A DNA stretch of 64,000 bases from Xanthostigma xanthostigma (GCA_963575645.1 OY754468.1:5084001-5148000); one strand, 5' to 3'; counted from the first letter of the stretch, positions 43,245 through 55,047 are shown. Program-made: numbers and translations. Notes: a model not told the origin generated them from the sequence alone.

Positions 43245-45041
43245 CGTGTTTAAAAAAATTCCAGCCAATTGGGCGACGGGACCATTCCAACTTCAGAAAT
43301 GTTGACATTTGATTATAATAAAGAAAATAACATTTCTGATATCGTGTGAGGTGACGCGGGTAATCAGTGCCGGATTAAGACTCCTTGATGCCCTAAGCAT
43401 TTCCTGCCTATCGGCCCTTATCTATAACAGGAGTGTAACTCTTGTATTATCTTTATTCATGTTAAGTGTATAATTTTTTACTACTCCAACCCACAAATGG
43501 GGAATGGTACTAGTTTAGGTCAAAAATCACTTTTCAAAAATTTTACAATATCTTTCCGTTTTGAGGTCTCCTGAATCCAAAAAACATATTTTAGAAAAAC
43601 TCTGTGCGTCTGTTAGTCTGTGAACACAATACAGGTCAAACGGATGAGCGGATTGAAACCAAATTTTGGGAGGATGTTTGGTATACAAATACGAAGAGCC
43701 CTATTGTTTTTGGGAAAAATCGGCGCATGCGCAGAAGAGATATATGCTAAAACGGTGTTTTTTATACAATAATGGTATACTTTTCATAACGGCTTATTAT
43801 TCTATTTATTTTTTCAAGTAAGTTTCACCCAAAAAAATTTTCTCTATATTTTATAGTTTCGGAAATATTTTGAAAATAAAATAAAATCAGCCGCTCTTTT
43901 GTTTTATGGATCTGTCAGAAATAAACTAGTTCGGCATGCTTTGATTAATTTTTACATGGCGTGGAACATAATATTATGTAGGTAACCATTGCAACGAATA
44001 GCAAATATTATATTGAATACTAGCCATTACCCGCGTCACCTCATACGATATCAGAAATTGTTTTTCTTTTTTATAATCAAATGTCAACATTTTTGAAGTG
44101 GGAATGGTCCCGTCGCCCAATTGGCTGGAATTTTTTTCAAATTGTGAATGTCATAAGCCTAAAATTGATAGAAAAAGATTAAAAAACATGGCATTTTAGG
44201 GAAAAAATTTAATTTTACAAACAAAGCTCTCATTGAAAATTTGACTGGTTATAAAATCGATCCTTGGGCATTTTATACGGTTAATTGAAATAAATTTATA
44301 AAACTTAAAAGTTAAAAAAAATTCGCTTTCATTTTCAAAAATCAATTATTATTTTTAACTTCTGTGCTTCTAAAGGCATGGTTTGGTGAGGTACTTTTCA
44401 TTTCTGAGCTGTGATTTTTGGTGCCCCCTGAAACCTGAGTCCTAAGCATTTGCTTACAGGTTAATCCGGCACTGCGGGTAATGGGTATTCAATAGGTATG
44501 ATATTTGCTATTCGTTGCCATAGTTACCTACATAATATGTTCCACGTCATGTAAAAATGAATCAAAGCATGCCGAACAAGTTTATTTCTGACAGATCCAT
44601 AAAACAAAAGAGCGGCTGATTTTTTTTTTTATTTTCAAAATATTTCCGAAACTATACAGTTTAGAAAAAAAATTTTAACGAAACTTTCTTGAAAAAATAA
44701 ATAGAATAATAAGCCGTTATGAGAAGTATGCCATTAATATATAAAAAAAACACCGTTATAGCATATATATCTTCTGCGTATGCGCCAATTTTCCCCAAAA
44801 ACAATAGGGCTCTTTATATTTGCATACCAAACATCCTCTCAAAATTTGGTTTCAATCCGCTCATTCGTTTGATCTGTATCGTGCTCACAGTCAAACAGAC
44901 TAACAGACGCACAGAGTTTTTCCAAAAATATGTTTTTTGAATTCGGGGGCCCTTAAAACGAAAAGATATTGTCAAATTTTGAAAAGTCATTTTTGACCTA
45001 AACTAGTACCATTCCCCACTTGTGGGTTGGAATGGTAAAAA
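43245..45041 (+). repeat. 670-bp dispersed repeat, interrupted by a hAT element
   Basis: Its two parts (43,245-43,364 and 44,483-45,041) join into a sequence matching, in reverse, the inner copy at 43,473-44,143 and in part 37,545-37,690. A piece similar to its start is also at 885-935 (CGCCCAATTGACTGGCATTT). Class unknown; a Helitron-like CTAG junction occurs in the inner copy. Confidence 0.65.
43365..44474. mobile_element. hAT element with exact 8-bp duplication CGGGTAAT
   Basis: CAGTGCCGGATTAAG.. and ..TTAATCCGGCACTG terminal repeats are flanked by CGGGTAAT at 43,357-43,364 and 44,475-44,482. Most of the 1.1-kb interior is a reverse-oriented copy (43,473-44,143) of the same 670-bp repeat the element is inserted in. 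No transposase. Confidence 0.85.
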
Positions 45042-45044
45042 ATA

Positions 45045-45670
45045 TGGTCCCCTGTGTGAAAATAACCCTCACCAAATAGCCATGCCGGTTGTGTTCCCAG
45101 AAATTAATCTGTTTCTCGGCAAAAAAAATTGTCGATAGTCCATATGGAATCGATTGTAAAGAATAAATAAGTAGTAAGTTTTTAAGCAAACGTTCTGAGC
45201 ATCAAACATCGAGCATTTGTTTTACAAACTATTTTAAGTTCAGTGCTTTAAGCATAAGTGCTTAAAACAATATTACAAACACTAATTTCTCAGCACTGCC
45301 CAGCTCTGTTTGATAGCTACTTGATAGTAACGTTTTATTTAAATTAGTTATTTTCATATTACGCAACCTCTTTATTTTTGATCTTGAACTGACCTTGGAT
45401 AAATCATAACTTAATGCGAGAGGTCGTTAGATTCGTTTCAATAGCGACTACAAGTTTCCGTTAATGGCGTTAATAATGCATAATAATATGATTGGACAAA
45501 AAAATATAGAGGTGACCTTCACTTGACCTCAGTATATCAATCGAGAAGAAAATGTATTTTACTAACAAACGTCCCTCTTGAAAACTTTTTTCCCTCAACA
45601 AATACTTTCTGAAATATGTTTACTTGTAAGTTGTAACGCTTTATTGCTTCAACAATTTTACAAATAGAGG
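45045..45670. other. Unassigned sequence
   Basis: No features seen. Confidence 0.4.
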
Positions 45671-45680
45671 TACTGGACAC

Positions 45681-46022
45681 TAGAGCTGTAAAAGTAACGA
45701 GAAATTGTGTACCCGTATGTATTCGTTACTTAAAGAACCAGTACTCGTTACTTTCGTATCGTTACGTTACTCGTTACTTTTTATACGACATACAATCCTG
45801 TACTAACAGCATCAAGCATGTACCATCGCATTGAGGCGCGTCGCATACGTGATACGGTATGACTACGTTCGGATAACGTATAACCGCATCAAACGAGTCG
45901 AACTGACATGGATACGACAGATGCGAGTAACGAAATGAATTTGTAAGTAACGATTCGTTACTTCGAGTCAGACGATGTATCCGTTACTCAGTAACGAATA
46001 CATACGGTTTGTTACAGCTTTA
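45681..46022. mobile_element. hAT MITE with 8-bp duplication CTGGACAC
   Basis: CTGGACAC occurs at 45,673-45,680 and 46,023-46,030. Ends TAGAGCTGTAAAAG and ..TTACAGCTTTA are imperfect inverted repeats. The subterminal zones are dense with GTAACGA / TCGTTAC motifs on both strands. 342 bp, non-coding. Confidence 0.8.
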
Positions 46023-46045
46023 CTGGACACCTCATAGTGCGAGTC

Positions 46046-46524
46046 TTAAGGCCGCTACAGACGAGGCTAAAAACGCTGCTAGAAACACTGCTCGTACTTC
46101 TGTTGGCCGGTAGGCTGTGTATATGAAGCTGGAAATGACGTCACTGCGGGTTCGCCTGCTAATCTCACAAGATAGGTTTTAAAATTAGACCAGGGGCTAT
46201 ATTCCTTGCTAGGTCCGCTGCTAGGTATGAGCAAGAACCAATCAGGAAGCAGTATCTTGTCACGCGGGCGACTTGAATAAACGCCCACAAACAAACACTA
46301 TGCCATAGTGTGTGTTCAGTTCAGAGACAATAAACATGCACTTTTGTACCATTCTATGTATTACTGCGCGCGCACCGAATCTACCTGCAGAGCAAGCTTG
46401 TAAAGACGTCTCATGTGAAGCGAGCACATGATATAGCAATCAAATAAACCAATGCTAGAAAACTTGTAGTGAAATCTAGCAAGGAACCTAGCGGAAAATC
46501 TAGCCTCGTGTGCAGCGGGCTTTA
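46046..46524. mobile_element. TTAA-type MITE, second copy
   Basis: TTAAGGCCGCTACAGACGAG at the left and CTCGTGTGCAGCGGGCTTTA at the right. Collinear with 41,923-42,508 but without the internal duplication. The right tip has mutated from TTAA to TTTA. Confidence 0.65.
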
Positions 46525-46575
46525 CCCAGATGAGATATTCTAAAATCGGACATCTGGCAACCCTGGCGATAGGCA

Positions 46576-46902
46576 GGTATAATACGCGCCACGAACCTAA
46601 AAGGCTCGGAAGTTAGATGCGAATGCGGGCTTTCGCTTGTACAGTCTGTTGAAAAACTACAAACTCGTAACTCAAAACTAAAATAGCAATAACAACTTGA
46701 CAATAGCGTACTCGACTGTACTTTAAAGCAGGAAAGCGACAAGGGACAAAGGCAACGAGCGATCACGGCCAATCACCGACGAGCGCACGTTCCGTGCAAG
46801 TAGCAGGGAGGTGGTGGGAGTATCAACGGCTCTAAAATGTGCCTTTGCGACGCTGTTTGTGATTAACTTCTGAACATTTTTGATCCGTGGCGCGTATTAT
46901 AC
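46576..46902. mobile_element. MITE-like segment with 18-bp inverted repeats
   Basis: GGTATAATACGCGCCACG at the left is exactly mirrored at 46,885-46,902. The 327-bp segment is GC-richer than its flanks. No clear target duplication and no recognisable coding. Confidence 0.5.
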
Positions 46903-46904
46903 CC

Positions 46905-47820
46905 GAATTTTAACACCGCAGAGGGGCACGCCGTAGACGGTTCACAACAGAATGTACTGTGCGATCGGCGAAAGAAGACCGGTGGGGAAAGGGCAAGAAG
47001 TCGTTGATGTGTTCCCAAATTATCGGAATTCATAGGCGGCGCATAGCAAAGCATGCAAACAATGTATAGCTTTAAATTTTAAGGCATTATTTTGAGCCTC
47101 TAACTCGCACATTTTAATTACATTCGCTATGACCTCCCTAGCGCCACTTCTAACTGTTTTTCCCTTTTTACTTTCCATTTTGATGATATTCAGACAACAC
47201 CCCTCAACTTAGTCCGTGAACGCACACCTATGTATGATTTTTTTGTACTGTTAGCAAGTGTCGCTGTGTAGTCGTACAGCTATGGCAATAGTACAATTAT
47301 CGCGATACGACAATTGCGACACGTTTGGTCGACTAGACTCCCTTATTGCATAGAAGCGGTTCCAGGATCATTACCTTTTACCAATATAAAATACATGTGC
47401 GCTCTTCTGCAATAAGGTCATAGGACTACATACCATAGACCGGTCTTCTTTTAAAAATCCAACAGTAGAGGCTCCAATCGACCGCATCAAAAATACAGAA
47501 AGCTTATCGAAAATTTTGACGTAAGTGATTTTGTCTTTTGACCACAGATATACATACAGAAGGTAGAGCTCTGACTGACCGGCCGACAAGCCAAGTAGCC
47601 TGAGGCCATTGTAAACCTTACAACAGCCGTGTGTATATACTTCCAAGCCAGAATACACAGGCTCTCTCTCTCTGTCGTGTATGCGTGTGTGTGTGTATGT
47701 AGTGTGTACCTATCCCGCTTTGATCTGCTGCAAGAGGCAATTAGCCCACCCGCTTTTCACTTAAGCCCACATCACACTGTCAGATCAATTTACGCTCTGC
47801 AATCAGGTACGTTTTTATAA
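46905..47820. other. Unassigned, moderately GC-rich sequence
   Basis: A 95-codon minus frame (47,371-47,658) has no domain I recognise. A GTGTGTGTGT run lies near 47,688. A CAGGGGCGGACC-type hAT left end may start near 47,823. Confidence 0.35.
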
Positions 47821-47921
47821 GCAGGGGCGGACCGTGAATATGTGGGGCCCTGGGCTAACACTACTTGGGGGCTGACCTGTCAAAAAAAGTGTTTTTTATA
47901 ATGATGTATACTATAGACTGT

Positions 47922-49815
47922 GCGCACGAAGCCTACTAGCGCCGCTAGTGGGTAATAGAGAATTAATGAACTCACTTTTTATCATGTTTCTATGGTGATA
48001 AGTCAAAAACTTTAGTTGGCCATAATGTGTCAAAAAAATGTAATAATAGAGTAAGATCCCAGAGTCGCCAGACACAACCTATTTTTAAATAAATGAAACC
48101 TTACGTTTTGAGTAGTGTTTTATGTACATAGAACGCTTGGCGTACCTCCATCATTGAGTCTGTGACAAATGTACAGGTACCAGCTGAGAAAGGTGAGTAA
48201 AAATAAGAGTCACTTAATTTAAATTTAAATGGCTGATATTTGTATATGTTTTGTAAAATATCACTATAAATTAGTATCCAGTATCGCCAGTCACTTTCCG
48301 CTGACCACAACTTCTGACAGACGCTTTAAAGCTCAGAGAAAAATTAATGAACTTCACTTATTTTTAAATGCTTGATTTTTATATATGTTATTCAGACAAC
48401 TATTCCAAAATTATATTTTAACAGCCAGACAAATTGTAATGACCAAACATCCCCCCAGACGTAAAAAATAGTCATAAAGCTCTCGCGCTCATACTAACAG
48501 CTGACTATTTTTTACGTCTGGGGGGATGTTTGGTCATTATAATTTGTCTGTTGAAATATAATTTTGTAATAAAAATTAAATCTACGCCGCTGATAATACC
48601 TTAAAAAGTTGTCAAAAAATGGTTAAAGAAATGTTCAGCTAGCTTCATAAATAAAAAAGTTATGGTCAGTTTTCAGAAACGGCAATTTTCACTATTTTCT
48701 AAATAAATGCATAGGGTGTCAAAATTCAATTGTTTTTCGACGGCACGTTAACGAGCACAATTTTCTGCACTACTTTGTCCATTTAACTGACTTTCTATCT
48801 CTACTGATAACAAAGTTAACCACCCAATTACCCATGTCAGCCAACGTCGATCTGGACAACCTGTATGGGCTATGTGCAGGGTGGCGGAGTTACAAATTTT
48901 TCGATGCGAGCGTTTGTGGTGAGCACTAGGAGAAATTTCAAGCTCAAATTTTCCGTATGTCAGTGAGCAATGTTTATTAAAAGTGAAAATAGTTATAATT
49001 TCATGAAGTTTTTTAATAGGTCATATGCATGAGACTCCAAATTGGTTTAAATTTTTATTTCGAAATATATGTTAGTTCCTGATCATATCGTAATGGTTAT
49101 TTTATTAATTTAATCACTGAAAAAAATACAAGTAATAAAAAAGAAATGTAGAAAATACGCGTTATTTTCGAATTTTAGAAACGTAACGTGACGTCAGAGT
49201 ATATATCAACAACAGTTTCCATGACGACTGTGTCGTCTCACAATAAGATTATGTCAGTATTTAGAGAAAACAACAAGTAAACTTCATTTAGAACATTGAC
49301 AATTTGACATCAAGGTTTGACATGCATCATATATCATGACGTCACATAAGCCCGCCAACATGGCCGATTGTTTAAACTGTCTATTTTTGAATGTGAAATT
49401 TAATATTTTTTTCTTATGACAATATAACATTTTTAAATGATTATCAATTTTATCCCGTATTATGGTTGACTAAATAATCTATTAAACATATAAAAAAAAT
49501 ACATGAATATGACCCATTACAAAGAAAACATAGGAAAACTAAGAGATCTGGAAATGCTTGTTGTGTTCCAGGTTGTTGCGCTGATGGCGATTTAAGTAAA
49601 GTAAAAACCATTGGCGTCCTAATTTGACGTTCAGCTGTCAGTGTAAAAAAATTAACATCAGTTTTCCTTATTACATTTTTTTTTATACATCATGGCCAAC
49701 TAAAGTTTTTGACTTATCACCATAGAAACATGTCGCGATTTCCACAAAAAGTGAGTTCAATAATTCTCTATTACCCACTAGCGGCGCTAGTAGGCTTTGT
49801 GCACACAGCCTATAG
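47922..49815. mobile_element. 1.9-kb DNA transposon relic with about 110-bp terminal inverted repeats
   Basis: TATAGACTGTGCGCACGAAG / GCCTACTAGCGCCGCTAGTG at the left is mirrored at the right end (49,700-49,815). The superfamily is not established and no transposase remains. Near 49,555 a short frame reads SGNACCVPGCCADG, which resembles the start of a THAP zinc finger as found in P-element-type transposases; that is suggestive only. A hairpin element (48,406-48,566) is nested inside. Confidence 0.6.
48406..48566. mobile_element. Nested hairpin element, about 60-bp arms
   Basis: ACCAAACATCCCCCCAGACG and its mirror, extended by CAAAATTATATTT-type outer sequence, around a 30-base loop. Confidence 0.7.
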
Positions 49816-49819
49816 GTAC

Positions 49820-50232
49820 ATGTCGATTTAACAACCACTATTTTAAATCGGTTATAAAGTTTGTTATATAAAATGACGTTATTGTAAAACAAGCTTAAGG
49901 TACAAACGCAAGTCGTTGGTTGGTTAGGTTATTTTATGTTAGAACAGGTGTGTTAACAATCATTTTATTATTATTAAATTTGTGTTATTACATCATTGTC
50001 TTTGTCTGCCAAATGTATAGGTAGGCAAACCTACCTGTTCTTTGTTGATTCAAAATGTTTGAAAAATAACCGGCTGTCTTTAATACGCTAAATCAAAAGA
50101 TTATAAGTCGGCACAAAAACAATGTATTTATATTTTATGTTCATGTTTCAAATAAAACAAAGTACCTACGGGTATGCCTCATTTAAAGTCGATCCGTTAA
50201 ACATTAATCAATACCGATACCTTAATTTTTTT
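49820..50232. other. Unassigned AT-rich sequence
   Basis: No features seen. Confidence 0.4.
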
Positions 50233-50895
50233 TTTATTCGTTTGAAAGGCTTATCGATGCCATTATGTGTGGAATATAACATCTTTCAAATGTTCGCTGC
50301 ACATCCGAAATGTCCAATTTTCCATGACTGGCGCATAAATCGGGCTTAATTTGACCGATGGCATGGGTTAGCTGGCTTTTAAGGCCGCTGTGGTTTGTGA
50401 CTTATTCCGCTTAGACCTGCGACTTAAGAAATCCCCACAAAAAAAAGTCTAAGGGGGTCAAATCGCACGATCTCGATGGCCAGTTCAGTGAGATGACAAT
50501 GCCCTCACATCGCTCGTGCAGAATGTCCAATGTGGCATGAGCTGTGTGGCACGTAGCGCCGTCCTGTTGAAACCACATGTCGTTGGTGATCATATCATCC
50601 AATTCAGGCCAAAAGAAGTTGGTAATCCTCGACCTATAGCTCTCGCCGTTGACTGTGATGGTCTGGCCAACGTCGTTCTCAAAGAAATATCGACCGATGA
50701 CGCCGCCAGCCCAAAATCCATACCAAACAGTGACTTTTTCGGATTGTATTGGACGTTCTTGGATCTCATGTGGATTAGTATCGTCCCAAATTGGACAATT
50801 TTGTTTGTTCACGTACCCATTCATCCAGAAATGGGCCTCCTCGCTGAAGATGATTTTTCGATAAACATTGCCCGAACAGAACACCCATTTTGATA
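50233..50895 (-). pseudogene. Mariner-type transposase fragment, copy 2 (inactive)
   Basis: On the minus strand it reads FSEEAHFWMNGYVNKQNC, VTVWYGFWAGG, MWFQQDGATCHTA and SCDLTPLDFFLWGFLK, then two in-frame stops, then the C-terminal tail to a TAA at 50,233. The first catalytic Asp (FSDEAHF in relatives) is Glu here; the second and third Asp are kept. The spacing between them is shortened by about five residues compared with the family. A palindromic MITE cuts the gene upstream at about 50,895, and the N-terminal helix-turn-helix part is not seen beyond it. Confidence 0.8.
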
Positions 50896-50896
50896 A

Positions 50897-51050
50897 AACA
50901 ATTTTATAAATAAAATTATCGACCAATTTTTCAGACAATATATTAACAAACAATATAAAATTAATACATTATTGTTTGTTAATATATTGTGTGAAAAATT
51001 GGTCGATAATTTTATTTATTGAAGAGTTCTAATCAGACGTTAATCAAAGA
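50897..51050. mobile_element. Palindromic MITE inserted in the mariner copy, 13-bp direct repeats
   Basis: AAAACAATTTTAT occurs at both borders (about 50,893 and 51,055). Arms AAATAAAATTATCGACCAAT and its mirror pair almost completely. The right arm is longer, ending ..CTTTGATTAACGTCTGA when read reversed. Same family as 28,266-28,352 and 58,800-59,115. Confidence 0.75.
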
Positions 51051-51069
51051 TTTTAAAACAATTTTATCA

Positions 51070-51620
51070 TTTGCACGTAGGGTTGGATAACTCAGATCTG
51101 AACCGGTTCAAAGAGCCGACTCCGAAAAAAGTTCCGTGACAGCCGGCTCACTTTTTTATGAGCCGACGGATCAACGGATCCGCATAACTCAGTGAAACAC
51201 TTAACACAAATAAGTATCTGTCAGCTGAAATGACTCATGCATATGTTTGCCTATGCATTCTATACATACATTATACAACTATACAGTGTACTCACTATGC
51301 ACTAGGCGGTACAATTATTTCAGTGTTTCACTTAAGTCACAACTATTTAAGGTATTGTATTGCATATTGTAATATGCTTTCTGTAACATAGCAAGTAGCA
51401 ACCTGTAAAACCCCGCCTTATAATATGTGAGTCAGTCATTGGCATAATAATAGGTGATATGATTGACTTGACTCAACTAACTCAGTGGCTCAGTTGACTC
51501 GAATAACATATTCAGAACTCGGCTCTTTTTGTACTGGTTCAGGGAGCCGGTTCACATACGGGATCCAGATGCAAAGATGCAGATCAATAAAAAGACCCGT
51601 TTGTCTCATCTCTATTTGCG
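51070..51620. repeat. Probable hAT-like MITE rich in GAGCCGGTTC motifs
   Basis: GAACCGGTTCAAAGAGCCGA near the left and GAGCCGGTTCACATACGGGA near the right occur with several AACTCAGTG motifs. Terminal duplications could not be defined. Confidence 0.35.
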
Positions 51621-51624
51621 CTAT

Positions 51625-52535
51625 ATTTGTCCATGGTGATTTGGCAAAACAGACTGAATAAATGACAATTTGACAAATGTAGTTTCAACAAGATGGCCGC
51701 TATCAACTGTCAAAGTTTGGAAGTCCCTATTGGAAGACCCTTATTAGTGTAGTGTAGATAACTCAGTGAAATTGATATTGTATCTTAGGTTTACCAAAGG
51801 TATCAATTAGTCCTAAAAATAGGCTATTTTGCATTGATACGAGCTGTCATCCAAATAACATTTCTATTGTATCTGCAATTAAGATTCAAGAGACATTACT
51901 ATCCAGACCCTAATGAATTCATTATAAAATTAATACTGGAAGTTTGTGAGTGTAATTTCATAATAGAGCTAGAGGTGTAACTATTCTGAATTTATGCACC
52001 ATGGTCAACTGGTTCAGTTTGCTCTGCACAAATTTGTAAACGGTTCTATAATATTATATAACAGGAACTGCACAGATCAAGCAAGCCGAGGGTGATATGG
52101 GATAGACGCTTGTTTCTCGAAGGACGAATACACACTACACACAGTCCGTGCGAACGGTAACGTTGTCCGCTCCACGAAAGGTGGCCAGTAAAACAGTTCA
52201 ACGTCAAGTCATTAGATTTACCAAGTTTCGCAATTCTTGACCCATAGTGTAGAGAGAAATAACAATGAAGCCGCCCCAAGATGGCTTACTGACAGGAAAT
52301 AGTATTTTATCACGTTTATATTATCTCGCTTTTCTTGTATGTTGGGTGGAACTTTGTAATTGTTTTTAAACTAGCTTCTTGCTGAGATAGAGACTTGAAA
52401 CTTTTTACATAGCTCAGAAATAGATCACAATATAAGAAAAATACAATGAAAAAAAGAAAATATTAAAGAAATAAAAAAATTAATAATTTAATCGATACAT
52501 AATATAATTCATTCTTACTTGCTTACCGTTGTAAG
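51625..52535. other. Unassigned sequence
   Basis: No gene or element ends recognised. Confidence 0.4.
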
Positions 52536-53047
52536 CAGGGTTGCCAGATGACTGATTTTTTTCTCGTACCAGTGTTGCTAAATATCTCGTACTTTCAACA
52601 ATTAATCTCGTACAAGTATAAATTTAAAGTATATATAGATATATCGAATAAAATTTATAATTTTTGCTATTTACTGTACTATTTAACTTTGAGTAGTCAT
52701 ATTCTTTGCGCGTTTAGCTGTCAATTCAAATAAAACAATTAGAACTGATAGTGATTAACATTAGTGCAATAAGGACAACAACAAATAAATACATTAAACG
52801 GGGATTCCCCACTCAAGTTGTCTAGTTTCATATAGTGATGAGGTAGTGCATTTAGTGATGCGCCCAGTCGATCGTTTTGTGGTGTGTAAAGTAGGTAAAT
52901 ATGCAAATTCTTACACTTTGGCTGATACTTAGCGAAGGCAGTCATCATTGTTAAAATCTCGTACGAAATTGTACGAGAAATTTGTTACACTTGTATCTCG
53001 TACAAAAGTATAATGGTACGAGATTTCTCGTACGTCTGGCAACCCTG
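52536..53047. mobile_element. hAT MITE with exact 8-bp duplication GTTGTAAG
   Basis: GTTGTAAG at 52,528-52,535 and 53,048-53,055. Ends CAGGGTTGCCAGA.. and ..TCTGGCAACCCTG are classic hAT termini. CTCGTAC motifs are repeated in both subterminal parts. 512 bp, non-coding. Confidence 0.88.
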
Positions 53048-53070
53048 GTTGTAAGGCACCGGACAAAATT

Positions 53071-53143
53071 CAGTTCATAGCTCAGTTGGTTAGAGAGTCG
53101 TGCTAATAACGCGAAGGCCGCGGGTGCGACCACCCCATGGCCA
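53071..53143 (+). tRNA. tRNA-Ile(AAT)-like sequence, probable pseudogene or SINE head
   Basis: TAGCTCAGTTGGTTAGAG is an intact D arm and GTCGTGCTAATAACGCGAAG an intact Ile-type anticodon arm with AAT. The T arm is damaged (GGTGCGACC instead of GGTTCGATC) and the acceptor 5' strand does not pair well with ATGGCC at the 3' side. The hAT copy upstream landed only 24 bases before it. Confidence 0.5.
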
Positions 53144-53149
53144 TATACA

Positions 53150-53510
53150 ATTTTTATATTTTTACGATGAATTTTTGTTTTTATCACGTTTTTATTAACT
53201 AAAAAGGAGAAAATAATATAATAAATAAAAACATTTTTAGTATACCACGTTTTTAAAATGAACTAAAAAGTATAAAATCATTTTTTTAACTTGCAGGATT
53301 TGAAACGAAAAACGTGGGGCGCATGCGACACTTATATAAGAAGTATAAGTAGCTATCAATGAAAAAATGTATTTATAATATGTATAAAACGAATAATGCG
53401 CCGCACGTTTTTCGTTTCAAATCCTATAAGTTAAAAACATTATTATAACGTGGAATATTATTTTTTTTTTAATTTATTTTATTATTTTGTCTTACGTGCT
53501 CCCATATGTA
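53150..53510. repeat. AT-rich stretch with an inverted pair
   Basis: AGGATTTGAAACGAAAAACG (53,295) and CGTTTTTCGTTTCAAATCCT (53,406) form a roughly 25-bp inverted pair, suggesting a small foldback of about 140 bp. Confidence 0.5.
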
Positions 53511-53516
53511 AAAAAA

Positions 53517-53696
53517 GTCGGTTTACGGACGATAGTTTTACGTGATAACGTATTCCGCTCGAATATCATATTTAATAATCACGCACAGGGTCAGGCGGAA
53601 CGTTAGGAACGTTACACTTTTTCGTGCATGCAGCCGGTGTTTCATCTTTTTATATTGACGTGATTCATCAATTTATAAGACGTTATCACGTCAAAA
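53517..53696. mobile_element. Short copy of the ACGTGATAACGT element
   Basis: Matches both ends of 3,477-4,056 with about 400 bp of the middle missing. Confidence 0.6.
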
Positions 53697-53994
53697 AACT
53701 TTTTAAAAACAAGCTTTTATTGAAATGTAGGTACTGAAAAGAAAAAATAATTTTTGATTATTCAGGTTCATAATTACAAAAGCTTGGGTTGGGACTATTA
53801 AACGATCATAGAGTTTACAGCTCGCGCTTTTATAATTATGAATCTAAATTATTAGAAATTATTTTTTTCTTGTTTATTACATTTCAAAAAAAGCTATTTA
53901 AAAAGTTTTTTGTTACTATTATTTTATTTACCTCCGCGTTTCGGATGCGGTCCGTCGTCCAGTAATGCGCGTCTTTATCCCCGATAAAATATCC

Positions 53995-54385
53995 CAATAT
54001 CCCCCGACAAAATATCATCTTGACTAAATATTCTACGGGCAAAATATCCCCCGACATTAAAACAATTACGGGGTCGTGTCGATGCGATGGCGTTTTTTTT
54101 GCGGAGTAAAAAGGTGAGGCTGATTGGAGGAAGTTATTTAAAAAAAATACAGGGTCGTGTCGATGCGATAGTTTTTTTTGCACAGTGAAAAGGGGAAGGC
54201 GTGTGTTATTTAAAAACGATTACGGGGTCGTGTCGATGCGATGGCGTTTTTTTTGCGCAGTGAAAAGGTGAGGGCGATTGAGGGGAGTTCTTTAAAAAAC
54301 AATTACGGGGTCGTATACTTGTATACAAAGTGCGACAGTAATTCTACACCAGTTTTACTGATAGGATATTTTGTCGGGGGATGAA
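53995..54385. repeat. Minisatellite (70-85-bp units) between inverted CCCCCGACAAAATATC motifs
   Basis: The phrase GGGTCGTGTCGATGCGAT recurs near 54,070, 54,152 and 54,224, with a partial unit at 54,306, each followed by a poly-T/GCG stretch and GTGAAAAGG. ATCCCCCGACAAAATATC at the left and GATATTTTGTCGGGGGAT at the right bracket the array. Confidence 0.75.
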
Positions 54386-54389
54386 AACG

Positions 54390-55040
54390 CGCGGAATCCT
54401 GCGGTCCATCTTTATTCAATCCTTGGTCTATAATTAATCTATGTCTAAATCTTTAGAAATGTGTATATTGCTAAAAGTAATTTAAATTGGCACCTTTTCT
54501 GAAATCAGCATTATTTACAAATGTTTGGAGATTTATTAATGTTTGTATGGCTATTTAATTTGTAAATAGAAACCCGCCCCACATAAACTAAGCTTAATTT
54601 TCAATTTATGTTTGTATAAAGTGTGGATTTTCACTATAGCCATGTTATTTTACGTATATTACAACTTAATATCTTCAAATTTATTATGATATGATTTGTG
54701 AATAAATTATTTATCCCAAATAACTAATAACATTGCGATATTTACATTTCAAAATTTCTAGAAATATTTCGTTATTTATTAATTTAATTTATTATTTCAG
54801 CGCAGGTACGTATTTAATAGAATATGTGCACGATTTTTGAAAATATTTAAAATCCATTTTTTTTCTTATTAAAAGTTATCAAACACATTTCACTAAAACA
54901 TTCTTGTTGTAATAAATATTCTTTTTGGGCAAGATATTTTGATTATTCAAACGCGCCATTTGGAGCGGGATTTCTGTGACGTCATAGGTCATGTCAACAA
55001 TTTTCTTTAAATAAATTTTTATTGAAAAAGATACAATTAT
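54390..55040. other. Unassigned AT-rich sequence
   Basis: No features seen. Confidence 0.4.
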
Positions 55041-55047
55041 TCTATAG

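Noticed and set aside
50516-50893. 125-codon plus-strand frame
   Set aside because: Antisense shadow of the mariner transposase fragment.
53071-53143. Functional tRNA-Ile gene
   Set aside because: D and anticodon arms are intact, but the T arm lacks the TTCGA core and the acceptor stem does not pair.
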